Positions 1-8,361 of a stretch of 64,000 nucleotides of DNA are shown in pieces. The position numbers and the translations under genes are program-made. Source of the stretch: Bacteroidota bacterium (GTDB lineage Bacteria; Bacteroidota; Ignavibacteria; Ignavibacteriales; Ignavibacteriaceae); the NCBI GenBank assembly GCA_021777835.1, contig JAJYDC010000010.1:1-64000 (forward strand). Reading direction: 5' to 3'. How positions within the stretch are numbered: position 1 is the first letter of the stretch; each line of letters starts with the position of its first letter. The notes beneath the pieces were generated by a model that saw only the letters and a list, made by a program, of their open reading frames with translations, searched no databases and had not been told where the DNA came from.

Positions 1-358
1 CGGCAGCAGCTTCACGATGAACATCGCTAAGCATTCCGGGATAAGAGGCTTTGAAGGGATAATAATTATTAAGAATATAAGATAGAGTATCGTTTGTAGA
101 TACAACATCCTGATAATCACTGTTATAAGCCATGTGGTGGTAAAGATCGATGCAGTATAAGCTTGTAGAATGACCGTCAACTTCGGCAGAATAAGTGCCA
201 GTAAAATATGTATCATTTACAGGCCAAGGGATGTAAATCCCGACGCCGATATTTTGTCCAATTACTTGAGCAATGCTTTTGGTTTTAGCATTGATTCCAG
301 CGCTTATTGTAATTACAAGAAATGCTGCTATTGCAGCAAAAGTATACTTTGTTTTCAA
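1..358 (-). CDS. Secreted thioester-domain-like protein (3' part beyond left edge)
   Basis: Open frame running off the left edge, 119 codons visible. I place the start at a TTG (356-358) because GGAG sits 7 nt upstream; the only nearby ATG is out of frame and closes at once. The N-terminus is a clear signal peptide (Lys-rich start, then AAIAAFLVITISAGINA). The mature part contains 'LYCIDLYHHMAY' and ends at the edge in 'DVHREAAA'. In Cys-Gln thioester domains (TED) of surface adhesins a Cys in a 'YC[ILV]D' context bonds with a Gln in a later helix often reading 'AxxxQxAIW'; the Gln would lie just outside the window. The TED call is inference from this half-motif. It is on the same strand as the GT2 operon but about 220 bp away. 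Confidence 0.55.
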   Translation of the reverse strand, partial: MKTKYTFAAIAAFLVITISAGINAKTKSIAQVIGQNIGVGIYIPWPVNDTYFTGTYSAEVDGHSTSLYCIDLYHHMAYNSDYQDVVSTNDTLSYILNNYYPFKASYPGMLSDVHREAAA

Positions 359-579
359 TTTAATACTCCAGCATAATTATTTTCTTCGTAACTAGGCTAA
401 TATTAGGCCAATTAGAGGTGGTTCAAAATTGATTGATATCTAAGATATTTTGAGAAGGTTTTGTCTTAGAATGGAACGATTTATCAAATTGAGGTTATTT
501 TGACTATATCAAAAGAAATTAAAATAAGAGCTTAAGAAGCAAGTTTGTAAGCAAATAGAGATAAATATTATGGCTCTTG

Positions 580-1995
580 TTATTCCTCTGAATGGATGCT
601 AAATCCCTTTTTTTCCATCTTACCCCAGCCCCGGTTGCCGGAAATATAATCGATTGTTGCTTTGAATCTCCACCATGTAATAAGCTGTCGATACCCGAAG
701 TTTTCCAACAAAGCAGCGCCAAATAAAATAAATAAATCCTTTATTCCGGGATATTTTTTAAATGAAAGTTCCTCGAGAATTACTGATAGAATTGAAAGAA
801 CAATTCCATACAGTATAACGGTAGACAAAAAGGCAACCGCAAATGACATAGAGACAACATTGAAAATAAAAGAAAAAAAGAAGATGAAATAGCCAAAGAT
901 TTCAATGAGAGGGCCGATCATTTCAAAAAGCACATAATATGGAAATCCTATCATACCAAGGGCTCCATAGTTAGGGTTAAACAGCAATTTCATATGAAGT
1001 CTAAGGCTATCAATAGTTCCCTTTTGCCAGCGGATTCTTTGACTTCGAAGAACCTTTAATTTTTCGGGTACCTCAGTCCAGCATACCGGGTCAGGGATGA
1101 AAGTGATTTTTGTTTCAGGTTTTTCTTTTCTAAATATATTATGCATTCGCAAAATTATTTCCATATCTTCTCCGATAGAGCCCTCTCTATAACCGCCTAT
1201 ACTTATCAGTGCATCTCTTGAGAAACAGCTAAAGGCTCCGGATATAATCATTACACTATTTAAAACATCAAATCCATTTCTACCAAATAAAAAGGCTCTT
1301 AAATACTCAACGGTTTGGAAACGAGCCAGCCAAGAATTTGCAAGTCCTATTTTTACCATATTGCCGTGATTTATTTTGCATCCATTAGCGACTCTAATAG
1401 TGCCTCCTACAGCAATAATATTTTCATTTTCCATAAATGGTCGTACGATTTTCAATAAGCAGTCTCTTTCTAAAATAGAATCAGCATCAATTACCGTAAT
1501 TAAAGGATTCTTTGCTATGTTAATTCCTGCATTTATTGCGTCGGCTTTTCCTCCATTTATTTTATCAACAACCACAAGGGATGGATATTCATGTGACATA
1601 TACACAGTTTTAATCTGTTTTGATTGCAGCTTATAGAATGGAGTAAAGGACACCTGGCGGATAGAAAAGTTATTAAATATTTTTTCTAATGTATTATCGG
1701 TTGAGCCATCGTTTACAATAACAAGTTGAAAGTCAGGGTATTCTAATTGCAGTAAAGACATTATGCTATCAACAATTGTATTCTCTTCATTATAAGCAGG
1801 GACAATAATTGAGATTGATTTGAAATTCTGGAATTTAAATATTTTTTTAAGATCGACATACACCATTTTTCGTTTATATTGTATAATTCTTTTAAATGAC
1901 AGAATATTCAATAGTAAATAAATAGTACCGATAGAAATTGAATAAATCAAAAGTAAATAATTATAAGAGAGAATTAAGTAATACAAGTAAATCAT
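580..1995 (-). CDS. Processive family 2 glycosyltransferase (polysaccharide synthase)
   Basis: 471 aa membrane glycosyltransferase of the BcsA/PgaC/hyaluronan-synthase type. An N-terminal membrane segment (about 10-35) is followed by the GT-A domain with 'VPAYNEE', 'NDGSTDNT' (about 94-101), the DxD motif 'DADS', 'GEDME' and the processivity motif 'QRIRW' with 'QKG' after it. Several C-terminal membrane helices follow. Enzymes of this family polymerise a nucleotide-sugar into beta-linked polysaccharide and extrude it across the inner membrane. The start ATG overlaps the stop of the HEAT-repeat gene as ATGA, with a strong GGAGGG site upstream, so the two are translationally coupled. The sugar specificity cannot be read from sequence; PNAG-like polymer is possible, but no PgaB-type deacetylase is nearby. 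Confidence 0.88.
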   Translation of the reverse strand: MIYLYYLILSYNYLLLIYSISIGTIYLLLNILSFKRIIQYKRKMVYVDLKKIFKFQNFKSISIIVPAYNEENTIVDSIMSLLQLEYPDFQLVIVNDGSTDNTLEKIFNNFSIRQVSFTPFYKLQSKQIKTVYMSHEYPSLVVVDKINGGKADAINAGINIAKNPLITVIDADSILERDCLLKIVRPFMENENIIAVGGTIRVANGCKINHGNMVKIGLANSWLARFQTVEYLRAFLFGRNGFDVLNSVMIISGAFSCFSRDALISIGGYREGSIGEDMEIILRMHNIFRKEKPETKITFIPDPVCWTEVPEKLKVLRSQRIRWQKGTIDSLRLHMKLLFNPNYGALGMIGFPYYVLFEMIGPLIEIFGYFIFFFSFIFNVVSMSFAVAFLSTVILYGIVLSILSVILEELSFKKYPGIKDLFILFGAALLENFGYRQLITWWRFKATIDYISGNRGWGKMEKKGFSIHSEE

Positions 1996-3062
1996 TTACC
2001 CTCCTTAACTCTCTTTTCGCTAAGGAGCATTCTTGAAATTGCCGCAGAATTACCTTTATCGACGCTATAAGCCAGATCGGATAATTCTTTTTCTCCATCA
2101 TCAAAGTGATTTAGGATTGCCAAAGCGGCTTGGTATTGGACGTCATAATTAGTCTCAAACAATTTGGTAAAAATTTTTGCTTCAAAGGATTTATTTTCCA
2201 ACTTGGAAATAGTCTTAATAGCCTGAATTCTAATCCCGGGTAATTTATGATCAAGAAGTCTACTAACAGCGAAAGCAGCCTTTTCATATTTAATTTCCTC
2301 AATAAATTTTAAGCATTCAATTATGACATCAGTCAAATGTGAATACACCAACATTTTTAAGACGGTAGGGCCCGCAATTTGGTATTTATAATATCTTAAC
2401 ACGCGTAAAAACGTAGTTGCTAACGAGGAGGATATTTCAACAGTCAATAAGTTTATTATCTCTTGGCAAATATTTTCATGGAATTCAGTAAGAATTAAAA
2501 GCAGGTAATCATCTCCCAGGTTATTGAACTTAATAAATTCGTGAAGAATTAAATCAAGACTATCATAAGAGTTAATTTTTGCAAGTGCAACAGCGCTACT
2601 AAAAAACATTTGCTGATTGTGAGATTTAATATTCTTTTGTAAAAGTGGTTTTGCAGCGTCAATTCCGGTGATTCCTACAAAAAACGAGGCAAAAGTAATA
2701 TTACTTTTATTCCAGGACTTTAATTTTTTTAGTAGATAATCAGTAAGTTTTGTCTGATTAATTAAGGATGACAGTCTTTCAAAATCCTTTCCTCCTAGAG
2801 TTAATAAATATTCCCGTAAATAATTTAAAAGATATTTATATTTTCTTCGTGGAATTTTGGCGACTAGTTCTTCGGGCAGTTCGTCGTTTTCTAAGAACGA
2901 GAAAATAAGTGACTCCCATTTATTTAGAAATATTTTTTGTTGTTTAGCTCTAAAGTTATTTATAATTCTTAAAGCGACAACGAAACCGATGAGTAAATAG
3001 CTTAAACTCAGCAGGAATAATATTGATAAAACAATTAAATGATAAATATTATCGGCGTACAA
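1992..3062 (-). CDS. Membrane-anchored HEAT-repeat protein
   Basis: 356 aa. A hydrophobic segment at residues 8-33 is followed by a basic stretch and then an all-helical region with repeated HEAT-like units, clearest at 'AFAVSRLLDHKLPGIRIQAIKTISKL' and the unit after it. HEAT solenoids are protein-binding scaffolds; no catalytic motif is visible. The call begins at a TTG because there is no ATG near the membrane segment and the frame opens there; the ribosome site is weak, so the exact start is uncertain. The gene lies between a single-domain response regulator and the GT2 synthase, coupled to the latter by a 4-bp overlap. A natural reading is a scaffold or signalling partner of the synthase, but that is inference. 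Confidence 0.7.
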   Translation of the reverse strand: MYADNIYHLIVLSILFLLSLSYLLIGFVVALRIINNFRAKQQKIFLNKWESLIFSFLENDELPEELVAKIPRRKYKYLLNYLREYLLTLGGKDFERLSSLINQTKLTDYLLKKLKSWNKSNITFASFFVGITGIDAAKPLLQKNIKSHNQQMFFSSAVALAKINSYDSLDLILHEFIKFNNLGDDYLLLILTEFHENICQEIINLLTVEISSSLATTFLRVLRYYKYQIAGPTVLKMLVYSHLTDVIIECLKFIEEIKYEKAAFAVSRLLDHKLPGIRIQAIKTISKLENKSFEAKIFTKLFETNYDVQYQAALAILNHFDDGEKELSDLAYSVDKGNSAAISRMLLSEKRVKEGK

Positions 3063-3091
3063 CTTTATTTTTACTCTTCTATTATCAGCAA

Positions 3092-3469
3092 TTAAGTGTT
3101 TGAAAACTTTTTAATTTTAGCCATTGTTTCGGAAATGGAAAATGGTTTTAAAATATAATCAACTGCGCCAAATTCTAATGCTTGATTAAGCATTTCTTCA
3201 TTATTATTTGTGGTAAATATGATTACGGGAATTGGTGAGCATAAGGGATTTGATTTTAGCTCTTTTAAAATTGTAAGACCATTTCTAATGGGCAACAACA
3301 AATCTAAAATAATTAGGGCCGGCTTACTTGCAAGAACCGTTTCAACGACATTTTCGCCTGTCGCCAGATGAATAACGGTATAATTTTCACTTTCAAGCTT
3401 ATGAACGATAATCTTTTTGGCTATTTCGTTATCTTCAGCTAATAAAATTAAGGGTGGTTTATTCTCCAT
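3092..3469 (-). CDS. Single-domain response regulator (CheY-like receiver)
   Basis: 125 aa, receiver domain only. The acidic pair ('LLAEDNE'), phospho-acceptor Asp ('LIILDLLLP'), conserved Thr ('IIFTTNNN') and Lys ('DYILKPF') are all present, so it should be phosphorylatable. There is no output domain, so it must act by protein contact. It is the first gene of a three-gene operon (receiver, HEAT-repeat membrane protein, GT2 synthase; 29 bp to the next gene), which suggests that phosphorylation gates the polysaccharide synthase through the HEAT protein. No histidine kinase lies nearby. Confidence 0.88.
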   Translation of the reverse strand: MENKPPLILLAEDNEIAKKIIVHKLESENYTVIHLATGENVVETVLASKPALIILDLLLPIRNGLTILKELKSNPLCSPIPVIIFTTNNNEEMLNQALEFGAVDYILKPFSISETMAKIKKFSNT

Positions 3470-3669
3470 TGGTATTTTCAGTGTGCAATAAGTTAATTCA
3501 AGAGAAACATTATTATTTTGGATTCAGAATTTTAGAATGCAATTATGAGAAAATAGTTTTAATTTCGGATCATAAAAATTCGGTAGAATAAAAATCCATA
3601 AACCGACATTCATAATATAATAATATTTTACATAGTCGGTTTAAATTTACAAAAAAGAACAAAATATAA

Positions 3670-4887
3670 ATGAAATATTTATTATTCATCATAATTGTAT
3701 TTGCGGGCTCTGAATTATTCGCACAGAACGCGCAATCGTCAGATGAGTTATTTAAGCTGGCTCACGAAGCAGCCTTTCAGCAGAAGGATCGCGCTAAAGC
3801 CAGAGCGTTGTGCTATGAGATTTTAAAGAAAAGTCCAAATTATACTGATGTATCAGTGTTTCTAGCAAGACTTTACACTTGGGACGATATGTACGATTCA
3901 GCAAGAGCAGTATTCAGCAAGATATTTGCTCGAGATTCCTCAAATTATGATGCTATAAGTGCAGCAATTGATCTTGAGTATTGGTCTAATAATCCGAAGA
4001 AAGCTTTAATATACTGCAATCTCGGTTTGGAAAAATATCCCAAATCGGAAGATTTTTTGCTTAAAAAATCAAAAGTCTTAGCCGATTTGAAACAATATGA
4101 TGATGCCTTTAATACTATAGAAACACTATTAAAAATTAATAATTCAAATCCGGAAGCAATAAGCTTTGCAGAAAGGTTAAAGGAAGAAGTTAGAATAAAT
4201 GCAATTACAATCAATTATTCTTATGAAAAATTTAATGAAATATTTTCTCCCTGGCAGCTTGGATACATTCAATATTCACGACAGACGCCGATAGGCACTA
4301 CAATTCTTCGTGCTAATATAGCTAATCGCTTTGATACGAAAGGTACGCAATACGAAATTGATATGTACCCAAGATTCGCAGATGGATTATATGGATATCT
4401 TAATGCAGGTTATTCCAATTCGTCCATTTTCCCGAAGGCAAGGTATGGCGCATCACTTTATTATAGTCTACCATTCAGCTTTGAAGTTGATGCAGGTTTC
4501 CGGCTTCTAAAATATTCCTCCGATGTTTGGATATACACGATGGCGCTCGGGAAATATTACAGCAATTATTGGTTCTCGTTCCGGACATTTATTACCCCGA
4601 GTGTACAATATGCATCTCATTCATATTCGCTAGAAATAAGATATTATTTATCGGGTGCAGATGATTACATAAGTATTTCAGGCGGGACTGGAATCAGTCC
4701 GGATGCAAGTTCAATTGACAATCAAAATAATTGGCTTAAATCAAATAAGGGGGGAATTGAATATCAGACCAAGGTAACGAACATTATAATTATGAATATT
4801 GCGGGTGATTATTCCACAGAAGAACGCTCACCGGGTAGTTTTATTTCAGAATTCACGGCGGGGATGAGTTTGAAATTTTTATTTTAA
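3670..4887 (+). CDS. TPR / YaiO-family outer-membrane beta-barrel protein
   Basis: 405 aa. Signal peptide to about residue 18 (ends 'ELFAQ'), then tetratricopeptide-like helices (about 24-185, for example 'AFNTIETLLKINNSNPEA'). The last ~215 residues have alternating, aromatic-rich beta-strands typical of the YaiO outer-membrane domain ('LGYIQYSRQTPIGTTILRAN', 'GYLNAGYS', final 'SLKFLF' with terminal Phe). A periplasmic TPR joined to an outer-membrane barrel is also the design of PgaA, the PNAG exporter, so a role in passing the polymer made by the divergent GT2 through the outer membrane is reasonable inference. It is divergent from the GT2 operon across a 200-bp gap and 12 bp ahead of the next gene. 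Confidence 0.8.
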   Translation: MKYLLFIIIVFAGSELFAQNAQSSDELFKLAHEAAFQQKDRAKARALCYEILKKSPNYTDVSVFLARLYTWDDMYDSARAVFSKIFARDSSNYDAISAAIDLEYWSNNPKKALIYCNLGLEKYPKSEDFLLKKSKVLADLKQYDDAFNTIETLLKINNSNPEAISFAERLKEEVRINAITINYSYEKFNEIFSPWQLGYIQYSRQTPIGTTILRANIANRFDTKGTQYEIDMYPRFADGLYGYLNAGYSNSSIFPKARYGASLYYSLPFSFEVDAGFRLLKYSSDVWIYTMALGKYYSNYWFSFRTFITPSVQYASHSYSLEIRYYLSGADDYISISGGTGISPDASSIDNQNNWLKSNKGGIEYQTKVTNIIIMNIAGDYSTEERSPGSFISEFTAGMSLKFLF

Positions 4888-4899
4888 TTTTTATTTGAA

Positions 4900-6066
4900 A
4901 TGAAAAAATATATCATCACAATAATTCTTGCCATTCTTTGTACCTTACCTGTTTGGATGTGGGCCGGGTGGTGGATTGAAGGGAAAAGAGAGTTGAAGGT
5001 TGTTATTGTGGATAAAACCTCTTCGACTAAACAGGGGATCGAGCACAGATCATTCAATTGGGTTTTATACCATGAAAAATATTGCAAAGCAGACCGTTCT
5101 CTGTATTCGGAGTCAAATGATTATTACGGATTTTATCCAGGTAAGAATAAGCATTTTAACATTAATGGATTAGAAAACTTTTCAGAGGAGAGACTAAAAG
5201 AGCTAGCCGACGGCTCGGACATGACCTATTATACAGATACTTACGGAATCTACTATAAAGATTGGTACGGAAAGAATTACAAAGGAGATGTCTCTAAATT
5301 TATATATGGAGGCATGTCCAGCCAAGATTTAAAGTTTCTGTTAATGATGAAGGCGGAGCATAAATTAATTATGGCTGAATATAATGATATTGCGACACCG
5401 ACATCTAAAGAAATACGGAATAAATTTGAAGACTCGTTTGGTGTAAGGTGGACAGGCTGGGTAGGAAGGTATTTCCAAAGTTTGGATACAACCTTTAATA
5501 AGGGAATACCCGGCTGGCTGGTGCGAGATTATAAATCACAGCATAACAATAAATGGCCATTTAAGAAATCCGGTATTGCGTTTATTAATGATAACGGTAG
5601 AATTGAGGTACTAGAGAACGGCAGAGACTTAAAGAACGAAGTACCATATATCTTGACGAACGAAAGAAATCAAGAAAGATTTCAAGTGCCCGAGAAGATT
5701 AAATATTCTTATTGGTTTGACGTTATGCTTACTTCGCATTCGAATGATGTTATCTCTGTTTATCAAATTAAAACAAACGCGAAGGGAGATTCATTGTTAA
5801 ATTCAATGAATATACCGAATCCTTTTCCTGCGGTGATTGAGCATTATGACAAGGATTATAAATTCTATTATTTTTGCGGCGATTTTTGTGATAATCCTGT
5901 GGATATGTTATTTACTGATTTTTTAGGTATTTCAAATTTCAGCGGATTATTTTATTCTTCAAACGAGATTTCCGAAAGAGACAGTTTTTTCTGGCTCTAT
6001 TATAGACCACTAGTTTCAACAATTCTTGATGAGTATTATAAATCTCTAAATAATAAAACTAATTAG
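4900..6066 (+). CDS. Uncharacterised membrane-anchored protein of the exopolysaccharide locus
   Basis: 388 aa; I do not recognise a family. A single N-terminal hydrophobic helix (4-24, Trp-rich) would anchor or export it; the rest is soluble, rich in Tyr, Trp, Asp and Lys. A core stretch 'KVVIVDKT...SFNWVLYHEK' followed later by 'LLMMKAEHKLIMAEYNDIATP' has the alternating strand/helix character of an alpha/beta fold, and 'GIPGWLVRDY' and 'GIAFINDNGRIEVLE' look like conserved loops. It follows the YaiO gene by 12 bp, so it is almost certainly co-transcribed and presumably acts on or with the same polymer. It overlaps the convergent LTA-synthase gene by 4 bp. Confidence 0.6.
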   Translation: MKKYIITIILAILCTLPVWMWAGWWIEGKRELKVVIVDKTSSTKQGIEHRSFNWVLYHEKYCKADRSLYSESNDYYGFYPGKNKHFNINGLENFSEERLKELADGSDMTYYTDTYGIYYKDWYGKNYKGDVSKFIYGGMSSQDLKFLLMMKAEHKLIMAEYNDIATPTSKEIRNKFEDSFGVRWTGWVGRYFQSLDTTFNKGIPGWLVRDYKSQHNNKWPFKKSGIAFINDNGRIEVLENGRDLKNEVPYILTNERNQERFQVPEKIKYSYWFDVMLTSHSNDVISVYQIKTNAKGDSLLNSMNIPNPFPAVIEHYDKDYKFYYFCGDFCDNPVDMLFTDFLGISNFSGLFYSSNEISERDSFFWLYYRPLVSTILDEYYKSLNNKTN

Positions 6067-8069
6067 AAAATAAATTGAGGGGGAATAAGTTTTTTTGTCT
6101 TCAGCATATAATCATTTCTTTGTTTAAACTCATCGAATAAGTTTCCAATTTTATCCTGCATCATTTGATTATTTGACGGAATTAAATTTAGGTTCTCATC
6201 AATCCGATATAAGTTTTTATCCGAAAGGAAGTAATCATGGTACAAGTAATCAAGGAGTTCATTTTTATTTCTCATTAAAGGATAACTATGTACATCTCTG
6301 AATTGTCTTACAGTATCCAAGCCAGAGCCCATAAAGGTAGTTTCAGAGGGGATTTGAATATTATAATCCTTATTTAAAAATGCAAGGATAGAAGGAGCTA
6401 TATCGAATTGAGAAGATACGGAAGAAAAAACAGCTGTTCTTTTAAGCATAGGAGAGAAAATAATTAAAGGGACGTGAAATCTGTCTAGCTGATTTAATAT
6501 CGGAATTTCGGGCATTCTATGGTCGCCGGTAATTATAAAGATTGTATTATTATAGTCGGGTCTTTTTTTATATTGATTGAAGAAATACCTATAGGCATCG
6601 TCAGTATAGACTACAGTAGAAAGCATATCTCTATAACTCTTGTCCTGGGCGATAATATCCGCCCCTAGATTAAGTTTACTAATAATTTGATCAACTTTAT
6701 TTCTGTAATAGTTTTGGTTTAGAATTAAAAAAGGGCTATGCATTGATAGAGTCATAGAAATATCAATTCTATGCTTGCTAGTGTCTTTATCAATAACCTC
6801 AAAATATTTTTCAAATAATTCTTTATCTCCATATCCCCAAGTAAAACCCTCTCCAGAAGACGGCATCTTTTTATAAGGCGGTCCGAAACTTTTTATATCT
6901 ATAACCTTGGCATTTTGCTTTTTGAAGAATGTGTCCATATAGTCGAAGTGGGCGTCACCGCCATAGAAAAATTTGGCTGAGTATCCATTTTTAATTAATA
7001 GTTTGATTATAGAAAAGTGGGGCGGCATATTTTCGTTAAGTTCGAGAAATCCTTTTTGTGCAAAAGGCAGAGATCCGAAGATGGAAGGAGGAAATGCGAA
7101 AGTTCTACCGCCGCAGCTTAAAAAATTATCCCAATACAGACTATGCTGCGCGAGAGAATCTAAGAACGGAGTAAAGCTTCCCATATAAGCTCCCTCTCCT
7201 GAATAGCCCTTGCCGAGACTTTCGGTAACCAGGAAAACAAAGTTTGGTTTTTTATTACCGATGTTAAAATAGTTTCCCAAAACATCAGGAGAATTTTCTA
7301 CATGCAGGAAAGGATAATTATTATCGACGTAGTTGAATCCAGTAGTGTCATTGTTGTCAGTATCGTAATAATAATTTGACATTGGAATTTCAAAATCACC
7401 GACAAAAAAGAAATTATAAGACTTAGAGACAAAAAATTGCATTTTGTCTACAGCTAACGAATAATCAGAAGTGTTAGCGAACTCTCTAGATTTGGGTGCA
7501 AGATATTTTGCGCCGAGAACCGAAATGACTAAAAAGAGATAAAACAAATTGATAACGAAATTAGGCAGCTTAAGTTTATTTATTCGGTTATATATCAGAA
7601 TGTTCAATGAAATAAAAACTAAAAATGCGATTAAATATTTCAAATTAAATCCACCCGCAGAGCCAACGGTGTGTGTTATTTCAGCAAAAGAATATCCGAA
7701 TAAATCAGAGCCTAAAGGCAAAGCAGCTTTTGAAAAATAAAGAATAAGAAGCAGGTAAATAAATGAAATTAATATTCCAAGAATTCTGAAAACGATCTGA
7801 GCAGCTTTTTTATTAATAAAAAAAACAATCATAAATAGAATAAAAAGTACTGCAGACATTTGAAGAAAGAATATTAAATCGAAAAGGAATCCGGATAATA
7901 TTATTTCCGGTTTAATATCCTGAAAGAAAATGTGGCGCCAGACAAACAATATTTCAAAAGTCCGTAGAAGAATAAAAACAAACAAAAGACCAAGTGCAGG
8001 AGGAACGAATTGTTTAAAACACTCATTCATTTTCGTTTTTGAAAAACTAATAATTTCTTCAAATTCCAT
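6063..8069 (-). CDS. LTA synthase family sulfatase-fold transferase
   Basis: 668 aa. Five or so membrane helices occupy about residues 20-190, then an extracytoplasmic alkaline-phosphatase/sulfatase domain of the LtaS/MdoB/OpgB type. Visible landmarks are the first metal-site motif 'VFLVTESLGKG', the Thr nucleophile region 'CGGRTFAFPPSIFGSLP', 'SMTLSMHSPF' and the C-terminal metal motif 'IFIITGDHRMPE' with a following 'FHVPLIIFSP'. Family members move phosphoglycerol or phosphoethanolamine from phospholipid onto glycans or lipids outside the membrane; the substrate here is unknown. It converges on the exopolysaccharide-locus gene with a 4-bp overlap, so polymer decoration is conceivable, but it is a separate transcript. 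Confidence 0.85.
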   Translation of the reverse strand: MEFEEIISFSKTKMNECFKQFVPPALGLLFVFILLRTFEILFVWRHIFFQDIKPEIILSGFLFDLIFFLQMSAVLFILFMIVFFINKKAAQIVFRILGILISFIYLLLILYFSKAALPLGSDLFGYSFAEITHTVGSAGGFNLKYLIAFLVFISLNILIYNRINKLKLPNFVINLFYLFLVISVLGAKYLAPKSREFANTSDYSLAVDKMQFFVSKSYNFFFVGDFEIPMSNYYYDTDNNDTTGFNYVDNNYPFLHVENSPDVLGNYFNIGNKKPNFVFLVTESLGKGYSGEGAYMGSFTPFLDSLAQHSLYWDNFLSCGGRTFAFPPSIFGSLPFAQKGFLELNENMPPHFSIIKLLIKNGYSAKFFYGGDAHFDYMDTFFKKQNAKVIDIKSFGPPYKKMPSSGEGFTWGYGDKELFEKYFEVIDKDTSKHRIDISMTLSMHSPFLILNQNYYRNKVDQIISKLNLGADIIAQDKSYRDMLSTVVYTDDAYRYFFNQYKKRPDYNNTIFIITGDHRMPEIPILNQLDRFHVPLIIFSPMLKRTAVFSSVSSQFDIAPSILAFLNKDYNIQIPSETTFMGSGLDTVRQFRDVHSYPLMRNKNELLDYLYHDYFLSDKNLYRIDENLNLIPSNNQMMQDKIGNLFDEFKQRNDYMLKTKKLIPPQFIF

Positions 8070-8361
8070 TGTTTGTTTTTATGTTTAGTTAACGCTTAAT
8101 TGATAAAAAACAAAATACATATTTATAATAGTCAAAAATAGTCAAAATCAAACTATTCTTTTTGTCCGGAATAACAGTGAATGGTATAGAAAAATTAATT
8201 TATAACTTAAATCAAAAATAATTTGATTTTGTTAAATTAGTATTATAAAATTTTCTGCATTCCATTTGTATCTTTATCAAAGGAGAGATTGGATTCACAA
8301 AATCTAAATAGACTATAAAGATATAAATCATACTTAATTACGATAGGACATTAAACTTCAA

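Noticed and set aside
170-376. Plus-strand 68-aa ORF
   Set aside because: It is antisense to the signal-peptide-bearing thioester-like protein and has no ribosome site or homology-like features.
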